Below, piece after piece: positions 25,788-33,102 of a stretch of DNA of 64,000 nucleotides. Positions within the stretch are counted from its first letter, which is position 1, and the number at the start of each line of letters is the position of its first letter. The notes beneath the pieces are model-generated. The model searched no databases. It worked only from the letters and a program-made list of their open reading frames with translations, and was not told the DNA's origin. This DNA is from Streptococcus mitis (GTDB lineage Bacteria > Bacillota > Bacilli > Lactobacillales > Streptococcaceae): the NCBI RefSeq assembly GCF_901542415.1, contig NZ_CABEHV010000004.1, positions 1,657,501-1,721,500 of the forward strand, given 5' to 3'. Position numbers and translations under genes: made by a program.

Positions 25788-25884
25788 AGATATTAAAGAA
25801 ATGGCACAAGCCGAAGACGACTTGCTGAATATGGAACAACCTAAACAAGCGGAATTTATCAAGAACTATAAGGCGATGGTATAA
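25780..25884 (+). CDS. Hypothetical 34-residue protein
   Basis: The short frame MTKDIKEMAQAEDDLLNMEQ and 14 more residues starts inside the end of the previous gene with GGAGG nine bases upstream. It ends 1 base before the next ATG. The tight packing and ribosome-binding site support translation. Function is unknown. Confidence 0.55.
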   Translation: MTKDIKEMAQAEDDLLNMEQPKQAEFIKNYKAMV

Positions 25885-25885
25885 C

Positions 25886-26101
25886 ATGAACGAACTAGAT
25901 TTAAGCAACACACAGGCGATTTTTGTTACCGTGGTATTGATTGGCATATTGCTTTATCTAAACCACCGAGACAGCAAAAAAAGCGCACAATTTGAGCGAG
26001 AAAACCAACAGACGATAGAAACACCTAGCGAGAGTTTAAGCCCAGATTATGGGCGGTATATCCAGCTTGCAGGGGTAAGAGTTTACGGAGGGATGAAATG
26101 A
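25886..26101 (+). CDS. Hypothetical single-helix membrane protein
   Basis: This 71-residue protein has one N-terminal transmembrane helix (AIFVTVVLIGILLYL) and a charged cytoplasmic tail. Its stop overlaps the next ATG (ATGA at 26098-26101). The family is not recognised; small membrane proteins of this layout are common in the early region of streptococcal phages and islands. Confidence 0.65.
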   Translation: MNELDLSNTQAIFVTVVLIGILLYLNHRDSKKSAQFERENQQTIETPSESLSPDYGRYIQLAGVRVYGGMK

Positions 26102-26390
26102 GTTACACAATTAATTTATACCCTGATATTGAAAAATACCAGATGAACCTTATTTTACTAAAGAGATTTTTCTAGCTACGTGTATGGACAATGCAACAAA
26201 GTTAGCTGTAACTATGGGCTTGTTGACAAAACAAGCGTTTGATTTAGAGACTAAGACAGCTATTTTGAAAACCTTGGATACAATCATAGAAACTCAAAAA
26301 GATATTTTGCAAGGGGTAGCGAGCGGACAAATAACCTTTGTGAATAAAAGCAAAGGAGAGGAGGAACTGAATGAGCCTATCAGAGAATGA
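26098..26390 (+). pseudogene. Small island gene with an apparent -1 frameshift
   Basis: The ATG at 26098 starts MSYTINLYPDIEK but stops at 26173-26175. Another frame continues PDEPYFTKEIFLATCMDNATKL and runs to 26390. Adding one A to the five-A run at 26132-26136 joins them into a protein of about 97 residues. The ATGA overlap with the upstream gene supports the first start. Either a base was lost, the sequence has an error, or the ribosome slips. The second part could also be made alone from the ATG at 26184. Confidence 0.6.
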
Positions 26391-26712
26391 TAAGAGAGTA
26401 TTAAGGCTAATCAAAGTGGGGGCTGAGAACTCCATAACAGGGGCAGAAATCAGCCTGATCACTAAGCTAGCAGAAAGAACCGTGCAAGATATTATCAGCC
26501 GTCTGATCACGCGCTACGGCGTTCCTATCATCGGGGTACGTCATGGAACATTTAGAGGATATTTTATCCCAGCTAACAAAGAGGAGTTACTGGACGGTGC
26601 AAAAACATTTTACAATCAGATACGAGAAGAAGAAAAGCGCCTAACTGTCCTTTTAAATGCTGATTTAGAGAGTTACAAAGAAACCTTGAAGGAGGTGGGC
26701 GGATATGTTTAG
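26371..26712 (+). CDS. Winged-helix-like hypothetical protein
   Basis: This 113-residue protein appears to carry a winged helix-turn-helix (VLRLIKVGAENSITGAEISLITKLAERTVQDIISRLITRYGVPI) followed by a helical tail. The same layout is common in small phage proteins encoded before replication genes. It overlaps its neighbours on both sides. DNA binding is inferred. Confidence 0.65.
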   Translation: MSLSENDKRVLRLIKVGAENSITGAEISLITKLAERTVQDIISRLITRYGVPIIGVRHGTFRGYFIPANKEELLDGAKTFYNQIREEEKRLTVLLNADLESYKETLKEVGGYV

Positions 26713-26980
26713 CCTAAGCCGAGAAAGCGAGCAAGACCTAGCGCATGGCATTCTGGAGGTAGTGGAAAGATACCTGGAAGCGCGTGATACAGTCAAACCA
26801 CGACTGACAGGTTTAATCTCAGCCCAGGAAGTCATGGGCGAGTTAGATATAAAATATCTGACACTCCAAAAGTGGGAAAAAGCAGGGCTAAGGCGATACC
26901 ATCCACCGCTTGAAGATACAAGAAAGGTTTATTATAAAATAACTGACATCTGGAAGTTTCCGGGGGTGGAAAATGGGTAG
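26705..26980 (+). CDS. Excisionase/MerR-like small DNA-binding protein
   Basis: This 91-residue protein has LISAQEVMGELDIKYLTLQKWEKAGLRRYHPP, a winged-helix/excisionase-type helix-turn-helix. It could be the excisionase partner of the integrase or another early regulator. The gene overlaps both neighbours (26712, 26973). Confidence 0.6.
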   Translation: MFSLSRESEQDLAHGILEVVERYLEARDTVKPRLTGLISAQEVMGELDIKYLTLQKWEKAGLRRYHPPLEDTRKVYYKITDIWKFPGVENG

Positions 26981-27119
26981 ATATAACATACACCCAGCAC
27001 AAGGCGGAGGTCATTATCATGACATTAAATTGTATAAGCACCGTGGCAGATCTTTGGAACAGTTCCAAGAACAAAAGCTACTGAAGAAGTTAAAAAAGAA
27101 ACGCAAAAAGGGGCGATAG
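26973..27119 (+). CDS. Hypothetical 48-residue basic protein
   Basis: The frame MGRYNIHPAQGGGHYHDIKL and 28 more residues ends in a very basic tail (LLKKLKKKRKKGR). It starts inside the end of the previous gene with GGGGGTGGA upstream and stops 1 base before the primase ATG. Its strong charge suggests nucleic-acid contact. Family unknown. Confidence 0.6.
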   Translation: MGRYNIHPAQGGGHYHDIKLYKHRGRSLEQFQEQKLLKKLKKKRKKGR

Positions 27120-27120
27120 T

Positions 27121-27981
27121 ATGACAATTTATGAGGCTAAAGGCTTTCAGAGTAATCTTGTCTATCCATTTGATAAAATTGAGCCGTTCCAGTACATTGA
27201 ACGCTTTAAGCCTTTGGTAGTCCCTGAAGGGGCAAACATTGAAGAATTTAAACGTACACAAGCGCCTTACTGTATCAGTGGGAAAGTGACGCCAGAAAAG
27301 CATGGCAGTTACAAGCGAAACAACTCCAGTCTAATCTATCGGGATTTGATTTTCCTTGATTATGATGATATACAGGAGACGACTGAGGGTTTTATAAAGG
27401 CCGTTTCTAGCGCTTTATTTGGCTACTCTTACATCTTATACCCGACTATCAAACATAGCTTAGAAAAGCCCCGTTTTCGCCTTGTAGTGAAGCCTGACAA
27501 CGTGATGAATGAGGCGACCTACAAGCAGGTAGTGAAAGAGATTGCTGACAAGATTGGACTACCCTTTGACATGGCCAGTTTAACATGGTCACAACTCCAA
27601 GGGCTACCAGTAACAACAGGCAACCCAGCAGACTATCAAAAGATTGTAGAGCATGGCCTAGATTATCCAGTTCCCAAGGTTGAACCAAGAGCGAAGCAAG
27701 GAACTACTGAGCTTTACAAGCCTAGAGCAAGCGGTCAGAGGTCAATGACTATGAGGATCATTGACACGCTTTTCAACGGATTTGGAGACGAGGGAGGGCG
27801 TAACGTAGCGCTGACACGCTTTGTAGGCTTACTCTTTAATAAGTGGGTTGATTGTGACTTAGAGACAGCCTATGAACTTACAAAGATAGCCAATAGCGTG
27901 ACAGTTGAGCCATTGCCGATTGAGGAGCTAGACCGCACTTTTAGCAGTATAGCACGGGCTGAATATAGAAAGAGAGGTTAG
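27121..27981 (+). CDS. Island replication primase (AEP-like, PriCT-1)
   Basis: This 286-residue protein has an N-terminal archaeo-eukaryotic primase-like half with the acidic motif IFLDYDDI near residue 80 and a later Arg/Val-rich strand (PRFRLVVKPDN). Its C-terminal helical domain resembles PriCT-1 (GGRNVALTRFVGLLFNKW...EELDRTFSSIARAEY). It is followed by an SF3 helicase gene, so the two form the replication initiation module of the island. Confidence 0.8.
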   Translation: MTIYEAKGFQSNLVYPFDKIEPFQYIERFKPLVVPEGANIEEFKRTQAPYCISGKVTPEKHGSYKRNNSSLIYRDLIFLDYDDIQETTEGFIKAVSSALFGYSYILYPTIKHSLEKPRFRLVVKPDNVMNEATYKQVVKEIADKIGLPFDMASLTWSQLQGLPVTTGNPADYQKIVEHGLDYPVPKVEPRAKQGTTELYKPRASGQRSMTMRIIDTLFNGFGDEGGRNVALTRFVGLLFNKWVDCDLETAYELTKIANSVTVEPLPIEELDRTFSSIARAEYRKRG

Positions 27982-28024
27982 AACCATAGAACTAGAAGAA
28001 TTAGCAAACCTAAAAAGTGAAATC

Positions 28025-29503
28025 TTGGAGGTCAGAGAGCAAGAACAACCTCCTAGAACGATGAAGGAGCTTGAAAATCGTATATTTAAAGCTGGTGAAG
28101 AATGGCGGGCAGAACATACCGAAACTAAGGTAAATGAGACCACAGGGGACGTTACCGAAAAGGTTGCCATGCCCCAGACATTCACAGTAGCTAAAATACT
28201 GAGCGAGATTGTCACATTTACTTTTATCAGTAAGAGCAATATACCTGATTATAGCCTACTCTATATCTACGATTTAGACGAGGGTATCTATACCGCTAGT
28301 AATGATCTATTCAATCTTTTGTGTAAGACCTTTGACGTTAGAATTAAACCCAGAGAGTGGCCACAGATTAAGTTAATGGTTAGAACATTGGCAAAGATAC
28401 GAAAACCTTTAGAAAGTTCCAACCTCATTCCCGTACAGAATGGCATTATCAACTTAGAAACTAAGGAGCTACTCCCCTTTAGTCCTAAGTATGTAATTAC
28501 AAGTAAGATAAGCACGGCCTACCACGCGCCTAAACGAGTCCCAACAGATAGAGAGGGCAAAACTTTTGATGATTGGCTAAACTCAATCGCTTGTAATGAT
28601 AGTGAACTGGTAACACTGTTTTGGCAGATTATCCTTGAAGCTATTAACCCTAACCATACCCGAAATAAGTTTGCTATCTTCTACGGGGACGGTAACAATG
28701 GTAAAGGGACATTTCAGCGCTTCCTTATCAATCTGATAGGGGAAAGTAATATATCAGCCTTAAAGCCTGCACAGTTCGGAGAAAAGCATAACTTGGAGAC
28801 CTTGGTAGGTAAGGTTTGTAATATTGGAGACGAAGCGCCTAACGAATACTTAAAAAATCCGTCTGATTTAATGAGTATCACTAGTGGGGACACCGTGCTA
28901 GTCAATCCCAAAGGTCGGCCAGCCTTTGAAGCTACTTTCAAGTTATTCAATATCTTTTCAGGGAATTATATCCCCAATGGTGGAAACAAGACAAAAGGCT
29001 GGTATCGTAGAATTATGATCGTCCCTTTTAATGCTGACTTTAACGGGGAGAAGGAAAAACCTTGGATAAAAAATGAATTTTTGGCCAATAATAAAGTATT
29101 AGAGTACGCACTTTACAAAGCTATCAATCAAGAGCCATTTACTCACTTTATCGAACCTAAAGCAGTTAAAGGACTCCTAGAAGAATACCAGGAGGATAAT
29201 GACTACTTACTTTCATGGGTTAAGCATGAATACATGGAAAAAGGTTGGCATGAGCTGGACGTAGTACCTGTTTTTATCGTTACAAGATCACTAAAGCACT
29301 ATGCCGAAGATATGGGAATACCCAAGCCCAATGTTTACGGGGCTGGTAAAGAAACTATCAAGCACTTACAACAGTTGACGCCCAATCGGTATGCTCTAAG
29401 AAAGAAAAGAGTTCCTTCAGAAGACTTTGAAAAACTAGAGGCATGGGACGTTGACAAGATAAAAATGCGGACACCTCAACACTCTATCACTAAACAAGAA
29501 TAA
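28025..29503 (+). CDS. D5/P4-type SF3 replication helicase
   Basis: The protein has a D5_N-like region and an SF3 helicase core with Walker A FYGDGNNGKGTFQRF, Walker B-like NIGDEAPNEY and sensor-1 segment FNIFSGNYIPNGG. The start is unclear. The frame is open upstream to 27986, where a codon ATA sits 8 bases after AGAGAGG in the context expected for an ATG (then ELEELANLKSEI). The first standard start is the TTG at 28025, with a weak site. Length is 492 residues from TTG and 505 from ATA. It is encoded directly before an iteron-like region. Confidence 0.85.
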   Translation: MEVREQEQPPRTMKELENRIFKAGEEWRAEHTETKVNETTGDVTEKVAMPQTFTVAKILSEIVTFTFISKSNIPDYSLLYIYDLDEGIYTASNDLFNLLCKTFDVRIKPREWPQIKLMVRTLAKIRKPLESSNLIPVQNGIINLETKELLPFSPKYVITSKISTAYHAPKRVPTDREGKTFDDWLNSIACNDSELVTLFWQIILEAINPNHTRNKFAIFYGDGNNGKGTFQRFLINLIGESNISALKPAQFGEKHNLETLVGKVCNIGDEAPNEYLKNPSDLMSITSGDTVLVNPKGRPAFEATFKLFNIFSGNYIPNGGNKTKGWYRRIMIVPFNADFNGEKEKPWIKNEFLANNKVLEYALYKAINQEPFTHFIEPKAVKGLLEEYQEDNDYLLSWVKHEYMEKGWHELDVVPVFIVTRSLKHYAEDMGIPKPNVYGAGKETIKHLQQLTPNRYALRKKRVPSEDFEKLEAWDVDKIKMRTPQHSITKQE

Positions 29504-29625
29504 GTGTGACGTTCTTTTTTTGCTTAAACCCTTGGTAATACTGCTTTTCTTTGAAAAAGTGTGACGTTGTGTGACGTTCTTTGTCACAGAAGGTAACAGA
29601 AGGTCACAGAACACGAAAATATTAC
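29504..29625. other. Candidate island replication origin (iteron-like repeats)
   Basis: GTGTGACGTT occurs at 29504, 29559 and 29569, two copies followed by CTTT, and the third leads into TTGTCAC. This is followed by AGAAGGTAAC and AGAAGGTCAC repeats. The cluster sits directly after the helicase gene, where PICI origins usually lie, next to an A+T-rich stretch. Function is inferred from position and repeat pattern. Confidence 0.55.
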
Positions 29626-29659
29626 ATAATTTACCTTAAAATAAAGAAATGACAACAAC

Positions 29660-29827
29660 ATGAAAGTTAAACTATTTGAATATACTAGACGATGGGAAAA
29701 AGAAGACTTTGAGAAAGAGATCAATGACTTCATGGCAACGGTTGAAGTGCTGGACGTTAAATTTTCTGGTACACCATCTAGTGAATCCTTTAATTCGGTG
29801 GCTATCGTATTGGTATTATACAGATAA
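29660..29827 (+). CDS. Cse60-like small protein
   Basis: This 55-residue protein, MKVKLFEYTRRWEKEDFEKE and following, resembles the Cse60 family first named from Bacillus sporulation. Such proteins are common in Firmicute phages and plasmids, and their role is unknown. The ATG lies 30 bp beyond the origin candidate and has only a weak ribosome-binding site (AAAGAAATGAC). Confidence 0.6.
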   Translation: MKVKLFEYTRRWEKEDFEKEINDFMATVEVLDVKFSGTPSSESFNSVAIVLVLYR

Positions 29828-29909
29828 CAAAATGGGGTAGATAGTACCGACCCCCTTGCAATGGTGTAACTACTAGTGACACCCTTAAAACAGAAAGAGG
29901 AAAAACAAC

Positions 29910-30440
29910 ATGACATTAAAAACATTTTCAGATAAAGCCAAAACATTTACTTTCACTTACTATTTTTGTGATCAGGCGACCGCTCAAGTAGCAGGTCACG
30001 CGCTACTGGGATATATGACTGGGACATATTGCCAACCTGTAATTTCATTGACCTACAAGGATAAAGGCACGCTAGTAGCTGAGTATGTGGAAGATCACAA
30101 GCTAAACAAGAGCTTTAAGCGTATTTGTGACAGTTTTAAAGACTACCACAAACAACCAGGAGAGGCTGAAGCATTTGAAGAACGTTATAAACGGGAGCGC
30201 GTGCTTCAACTCAAAGAGTCAGAGGATTTTGAGAGTTTGCTGAATAAGGTCACAGACTACGAGCTGGAACTATTAGACTATGCTGACCGCCTGCTTTCTG
30301 ATAAGCCTATCCCTATGGACTCTATGACTGCTTTTGGTACGTTGGAAATGCTGGGCGATGAAAGTATTAGCCTACTCCAAAAGTTGGACGTAGAGGGCGA
30401 ATATAAAGGCCTTGCTGGTTATACAGAGCATTTGAAGTAG
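29910..30440 (+). CDS. Hypothetical island protein (176 residues)
   Basis: The start follows AAAGAGG. The N-terminal part looks alpha/beta (TFTYYFCDQATAQVAGHALLGYMTG). The rest is acidic and helical. I do not recognise a family. It is a separate unit after the Cse60-like gene and before the zinc-cysteine protein. Confidence 0.65.
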   Translation: MTLKTFSDKAKTFTFTYYFCDQATAQVAGHALLGYMTGTYCQPVISLTYKDKGTLVAEYVEDHKLNKSFKRICDSFKDYHKQPGEAEAFEERYKRERVLQLKESEDFESLLNKVTDYELELLDYADRLLSDKPIPMDSMTAFGTLEMLGDESISLLQKLDVEGEYKGLAGYTEHLK

Positions 30441-30510
30441 AACACAGGGGAGCAATCCCCTTTTTGCTATCAAGTCAATAGTTTTGGGTTTTTCCATATA
30501 GGGGGAAATA

Positions 30511-31014
30511 ATGAAGCAGTTAGCAATAGAAGCAATCACTAAACCAATGAAGCTGAGAGGAATATCTAAGGGTATAGCCGAGTTGGACGGTCAACGTTTA
30601 GAGATTGATTTGGATAGTTTAATGATTGATTTTGGTGGAGAGTCATTTGAATTAGACAGAATAGCAGGAACTAAGGGAGGTAATCGATATTTCTTTCTTT
30701 GCCCTGATTGTGGGAGACGATGCAGGTTGCTTTATAAACGGTATTTGTATTTTAGTTGCGGTACTTGTCTAGATATCCACAATAGTACCCTGAACCGTAG
30801 TAAAACGGATTGCCAATACTACTGGGAGCTTGCACTAAAAGAAGCCAGAAAGGTAGAACCAGGGTGGAGTCCTAGACGTGGTAGATATATGTTTGATGGT
30901 TTCCCTGAAAGACCAAGGTATATGAAACGTGACAGGTATCATAAGCACTATAAGAAGTTTTTGAAGTATATTGAAAAAGGGGATAGATTTTGGCTGAATG
31001 GTTCGAGATTGTGA
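30511..31014 (+). CDS. Hypothetical protein with four-cysteine zinc motif
   Basis: This 167-residue protein has a central CPDCGRRC and a later CGTC, a probable zinc ribbon, followed by a basic, aromatic C-terminal part (RPRYMKRDRYHKHYKKFLKY). Such proteins appear in streptococcal phages and islands without an assigned role. The start follows AGGGGGAAATA. Confidence 0.65.
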   Translation: MKQLAIEAITKPMKLRGISKGIAELDGQRLEIDLDSLMIDFGGESFELDRIAGTKGGNRYFFLCPDCGRRCRLLYKRYLYFSCGTCLDIHNSTLNRSKTDCQYYWELALKEARKVEPGWSPRRGRYMFDGFPERPRYMKRDRYHKHYKKFLKYIEKGDRFWLNGSRL

Positions 31015-31116
31015 GACAATATGAAGTAGTGTGCAATTTACAAAACGAACAAATACTACATATTAGACGGTTTGAATGTTAAAAAAGCTAGATATATCAA
31101 GGATTTAAGTAAGTAG

Positions 31117-31159
31117 AGCGTTCCAAAAAAGGGTGCGGTAAGCGTTCCAAAAAAGGGTG
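31117..31159. repeat. Two 19-bp direct repeats with 24-bp period
   Basis: AGCGTTCCAAAAAAGGGTG occurs at 31117-31135 and 31141-31159. They lie at the left of the 1-kb gene-free region 31015-32069. Confidence 0.75.
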
Positions 31160-31402
31160 AGGTTTTGGTGAGGTAGCATATATAAAAAGTATAAGGTTGT
31201 GTATTTAAAAATACTAAGGTTTTACAAAGGTACAGGGCTTTTTTTCTAGTGATAGAACCACAAGATAGAGAGGTTTACCGAGGGTTAGAAAAAGTGAGAT
31301 TTTGCTTAGGTAGTGGCAGTAAATATGACTGACAAATGGCAGGGTTATGTGTGTTGAACTCCGAGCGAACGCCGAGAAAGTGGCTATATCCCCCTATCAT
31401 TT

Positions 31403-31898
31403 ATCAAGCAGATAAGAGCAATAAAAACCCTCCTTAACCCCCTGAGAAACGACAAGCAGATAAGCGAAGTTTTTAGCCCTCTTATTTCGGATTTACTCCT
31501 TGCAGAATGACAAGCAGATAAGGACGACAATAATCCTTCTTAATTGCTTACAAAACGATAGGGAGTTAAGACGAATTTAAAAGCCCCTTATTTTCGTTTT
31601 TCTCCTTGTCAAACGGTAAGGAAATAAGACAGGAAATAACATCGCTTATTTTGATTTTGCTCCCTGAAAAACTGTAAGGAGATAAGGAGACTTATTAGCT
31701 TCCTTAATTTGGATTTTCTCCTTACAAAATGACAGGGAAATAAGAGCAGTTTAAAAGTCTGTTATTTTGGATTTGTTGCTTATAAAACGATAAGCAGATA
31801 AGCAAAGAAATAACTTGCCTTAATTGCTTGCAGAATGACAAAGAAATAAGGGAGATAAAAACGTCCCTTAATTGCCTATCAAACCATAAGGAGATACG
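31403..31898. repeat. Array of ten degenerate repeats spaced 48 or 58 bp
   Basis: A 14-bp core like GACAAGCAGATAAG starts at 31403, 31451, 31509, 31557, 31615, 31673, 31731, 31789, 31837 and 31885. The spacings are 48, 58, 48, 58, 58, 58, 58, 48 and 48. In the first nine units a TTA lies at the same offset (bases 32-34). The 58-bp units have ten extra bases after it (such as TTTGGATTTTCTCC). Unit junctions form inverted repeats, best at 31777-31796: TGCTTAT, loop AAAACG, ATAAGCA. No credible gene lies in 31015-32069. Confidence 0.85.
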
Positions 31899-32069
31899 GG
31901 GGCTATCTCCCTCCCCACGCGCTTCTATGAGCTTCACACCGTCATTGTACATTTTTTCTCACGGGAAAGCATTTGAAGCTAGAGCGAACATAGAGAAATA
32001 GCAAAAAAAGCCAAGGTGCTCCGCCTCAGCTATAATCTCAATAATATTATATCATGAAAGAGCGAACTA

Positions 32070-32462
32070 ATGGAGCTGGATAAGTTTAAAACGATGATGA
32101 ACGTAAGAGAGCGGATGACTTACTTTCTGAGATTCCAGAGGATGGCAGGGAGTGAAAACCAAGTTACGATAGATGAAGAGGCTTGGGAACTTGTCTTACC
32201 TGATCAGTGGAATTTGAGCGGTGAGCATGAAAAAGCAATCCGTGAGGGGTTGGAGATATTCGCCCACGACATCAACAGCATAGAGAACAAACGAGCCAGA
32301 AAATACTTTATTATCCATTATTGCTACATGAGGAAGAAAACAGTAAGCGAATGTTTAGAAATTGCTGGGACAAAATCCACTAGCTACCACCGATATAAAC
32401 AGATAGCCGTCTTAAACTTTGCGAGACTCCACCAGAACGGAGAGCTAGAAGCATATAAGTAG
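32070..32462 (+). CDS. ArpU/RinA-like late transcriptional regulator
   Basis: This 130-residue protein resembles the DUF1492/ArpU group of phage late-gene regulators. The C-terminal half has a sigma-factor-like helix-turn-helix (KKTVSECLEIAGTKSTSYHRYKQIAVLNFA). In full phages such genes sit before the packaging genes and activate late transcription. Here no packaging genes follow, so it may be a leftover or may act on a helper phage. Confidence 0.7.
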   Translation: MELDKFKTMMNVRERMTYFLRFQRMAGSENQVTIDEEAWELVLPDQWNLSGEHEKAIREGLEIFAHDINSIENKRARKYFIIHYCYMRKKTVSECLEIAGTKSTSYHRYKQIAVLNFARLHQNGELEAYK

Positions 32463-32516
32463 GCGTTTGTGGTGTTTTGTTGAGAAATGTTGAGATTTAA
32501 GTGAGGGGGGGATGAC

Positions 32517-32651
32517 ATGATTGAAGATTTTTTGATTGATTTGGAGAATATCCAATTAGAGGATATGGAGATAGATTTAAACATGGATTTTGAAATAGAT
32601 GTTGACCTTGATGGTTTAGATTTAACCTTACTACAAGAATTAGAAGCGTAA
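32517..32651 (+). CDS. Hypothetical very acidic 44-residue protein
   Basis: It starts MIEDFLIDLENIQLEDMEID and continues in the same style, with about 18 Asp/Glu and no Lys or Arg. Alternating acidic and hydrophobic residues suggest a beta-like or DNA-mimic surface. A ribosome-binding site (GAGGGGGG) precedes the ATG. No family is recognised; function is inferred at most. Confidence 0.5.
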   Translation: MIEDFLIDLENIQLEDMEIDLNMDFEIDVDLDGLDLTLLQELEA

Positions 32652-32739
32652 ATGTTGGCAAATGTAGGCGTAGGCTTCATATTCACCCCTTATTCGCTTT
32701 ATTTCGTACTGGACAACTAAAACACCACGGATAAACTAC

Positions 32740-32772
32740 AAGCCCTTAGAGAGCAAACTGGGGGCTTTTGTA
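32740..32772 (+). terminator. Intrinsic terminator before hicAB
   Basis: AAGCCC (32740-32745) pairs with GGGCTT (32762-32767), then TTG. It separates the regulator/acidic-protein unit from hicAB. Confidence 0.6.
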
Positions 32773-32782
32773 ATGTTATGAA

Positions 32783-32840
32783 AAACAAGTGTAAAAAATA
32801 CGTGTTATATATTGACAAATGTTTTAAACAAGTGTATAAT
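32783..32840 (+). promoter_or_regulatory. hicAB promoter with repeated operator-like motif
   Basis: TTGACA (32812-32817), a 17-bp spacer and TATAAT (32835-32840) form a near-consensus promoter. AAACAAGTGTA occurs at 32783-32793 and again at 32826-32836, 43 bp apart; the second overlaps the -10 and is a likely HicB operator. Confidence 0.75.
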
Positions 32841-32869
32841 GTAATTAAAGATACGGAAAGGAGAAACCG

Positions 32870-33055
32870 ATGACCGAAAGAGAACTAAAAAAGCTTGCTA
32901 AGAAAAAAGGTTTTATCAAAACATCTTTTGGTAAAGGTTCGCATGAAGTTTGGAAACATCCAGACGGAAGAACGGTAACGATACCTAAACCAAAAGAAAA
33001 CGATTATAGACCTGGAACACTGGGCAAGATTTTGAAAGTATTGGAAGGGGAGTAA
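32870..33055 (+). CDS. hicA: HicA-family mRNA interferase toxin
   Basis: This 61-residue protein is a typical HicA with a double-stranded-RNA-binding-like fold. The N-terminal LKKLAKKKGFIKTSFGKGSHEVWKHPDGR block contains the catalytic His in GSHEVW, followed by the TVTIPKPK strand. HicA cuts mRNA when not bound by HicB. The start follows AAAGGAG. The toxin gene comes first, as is usual for hicAB. Confidence 0.92.
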   Translation: MTERELKKLAKKKGFIKTSFGKGSHEVWKHPDGRTVTIPKPKENDYRPGTLGKILKVLEGE

Positions 33056-33102
33056 AAAATTCCCTCCCCTATATTGGGGCGGTCATTGGTTATTATTAGA
33101 TT

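Noticed and set aside
30990-31082. 30-codon frame starting at TTG after the zinc-cysteine protein gene
   Set aside because: It overlaps the upstream gene, uses TTG and has no recognisable content; evidence is too thin to call.
31403-31898. CRISPR array
   Set aside because: Units are degenerate throughout, there are no conserved 25-40-base repeats alternating with unique spacers, and no cas genes occur in the window.
31722-31952. Minus-strand reading frame across the repeat array
   Set aside because: Its peptide only reflects the repeated DNA (recurring LxSFxKQ), and no ribosome-binding site is visible.
32652-32720. 22-codon frame after the acidic protein gene
   Set aside because: No ribosome-binding site and no family resemblance.
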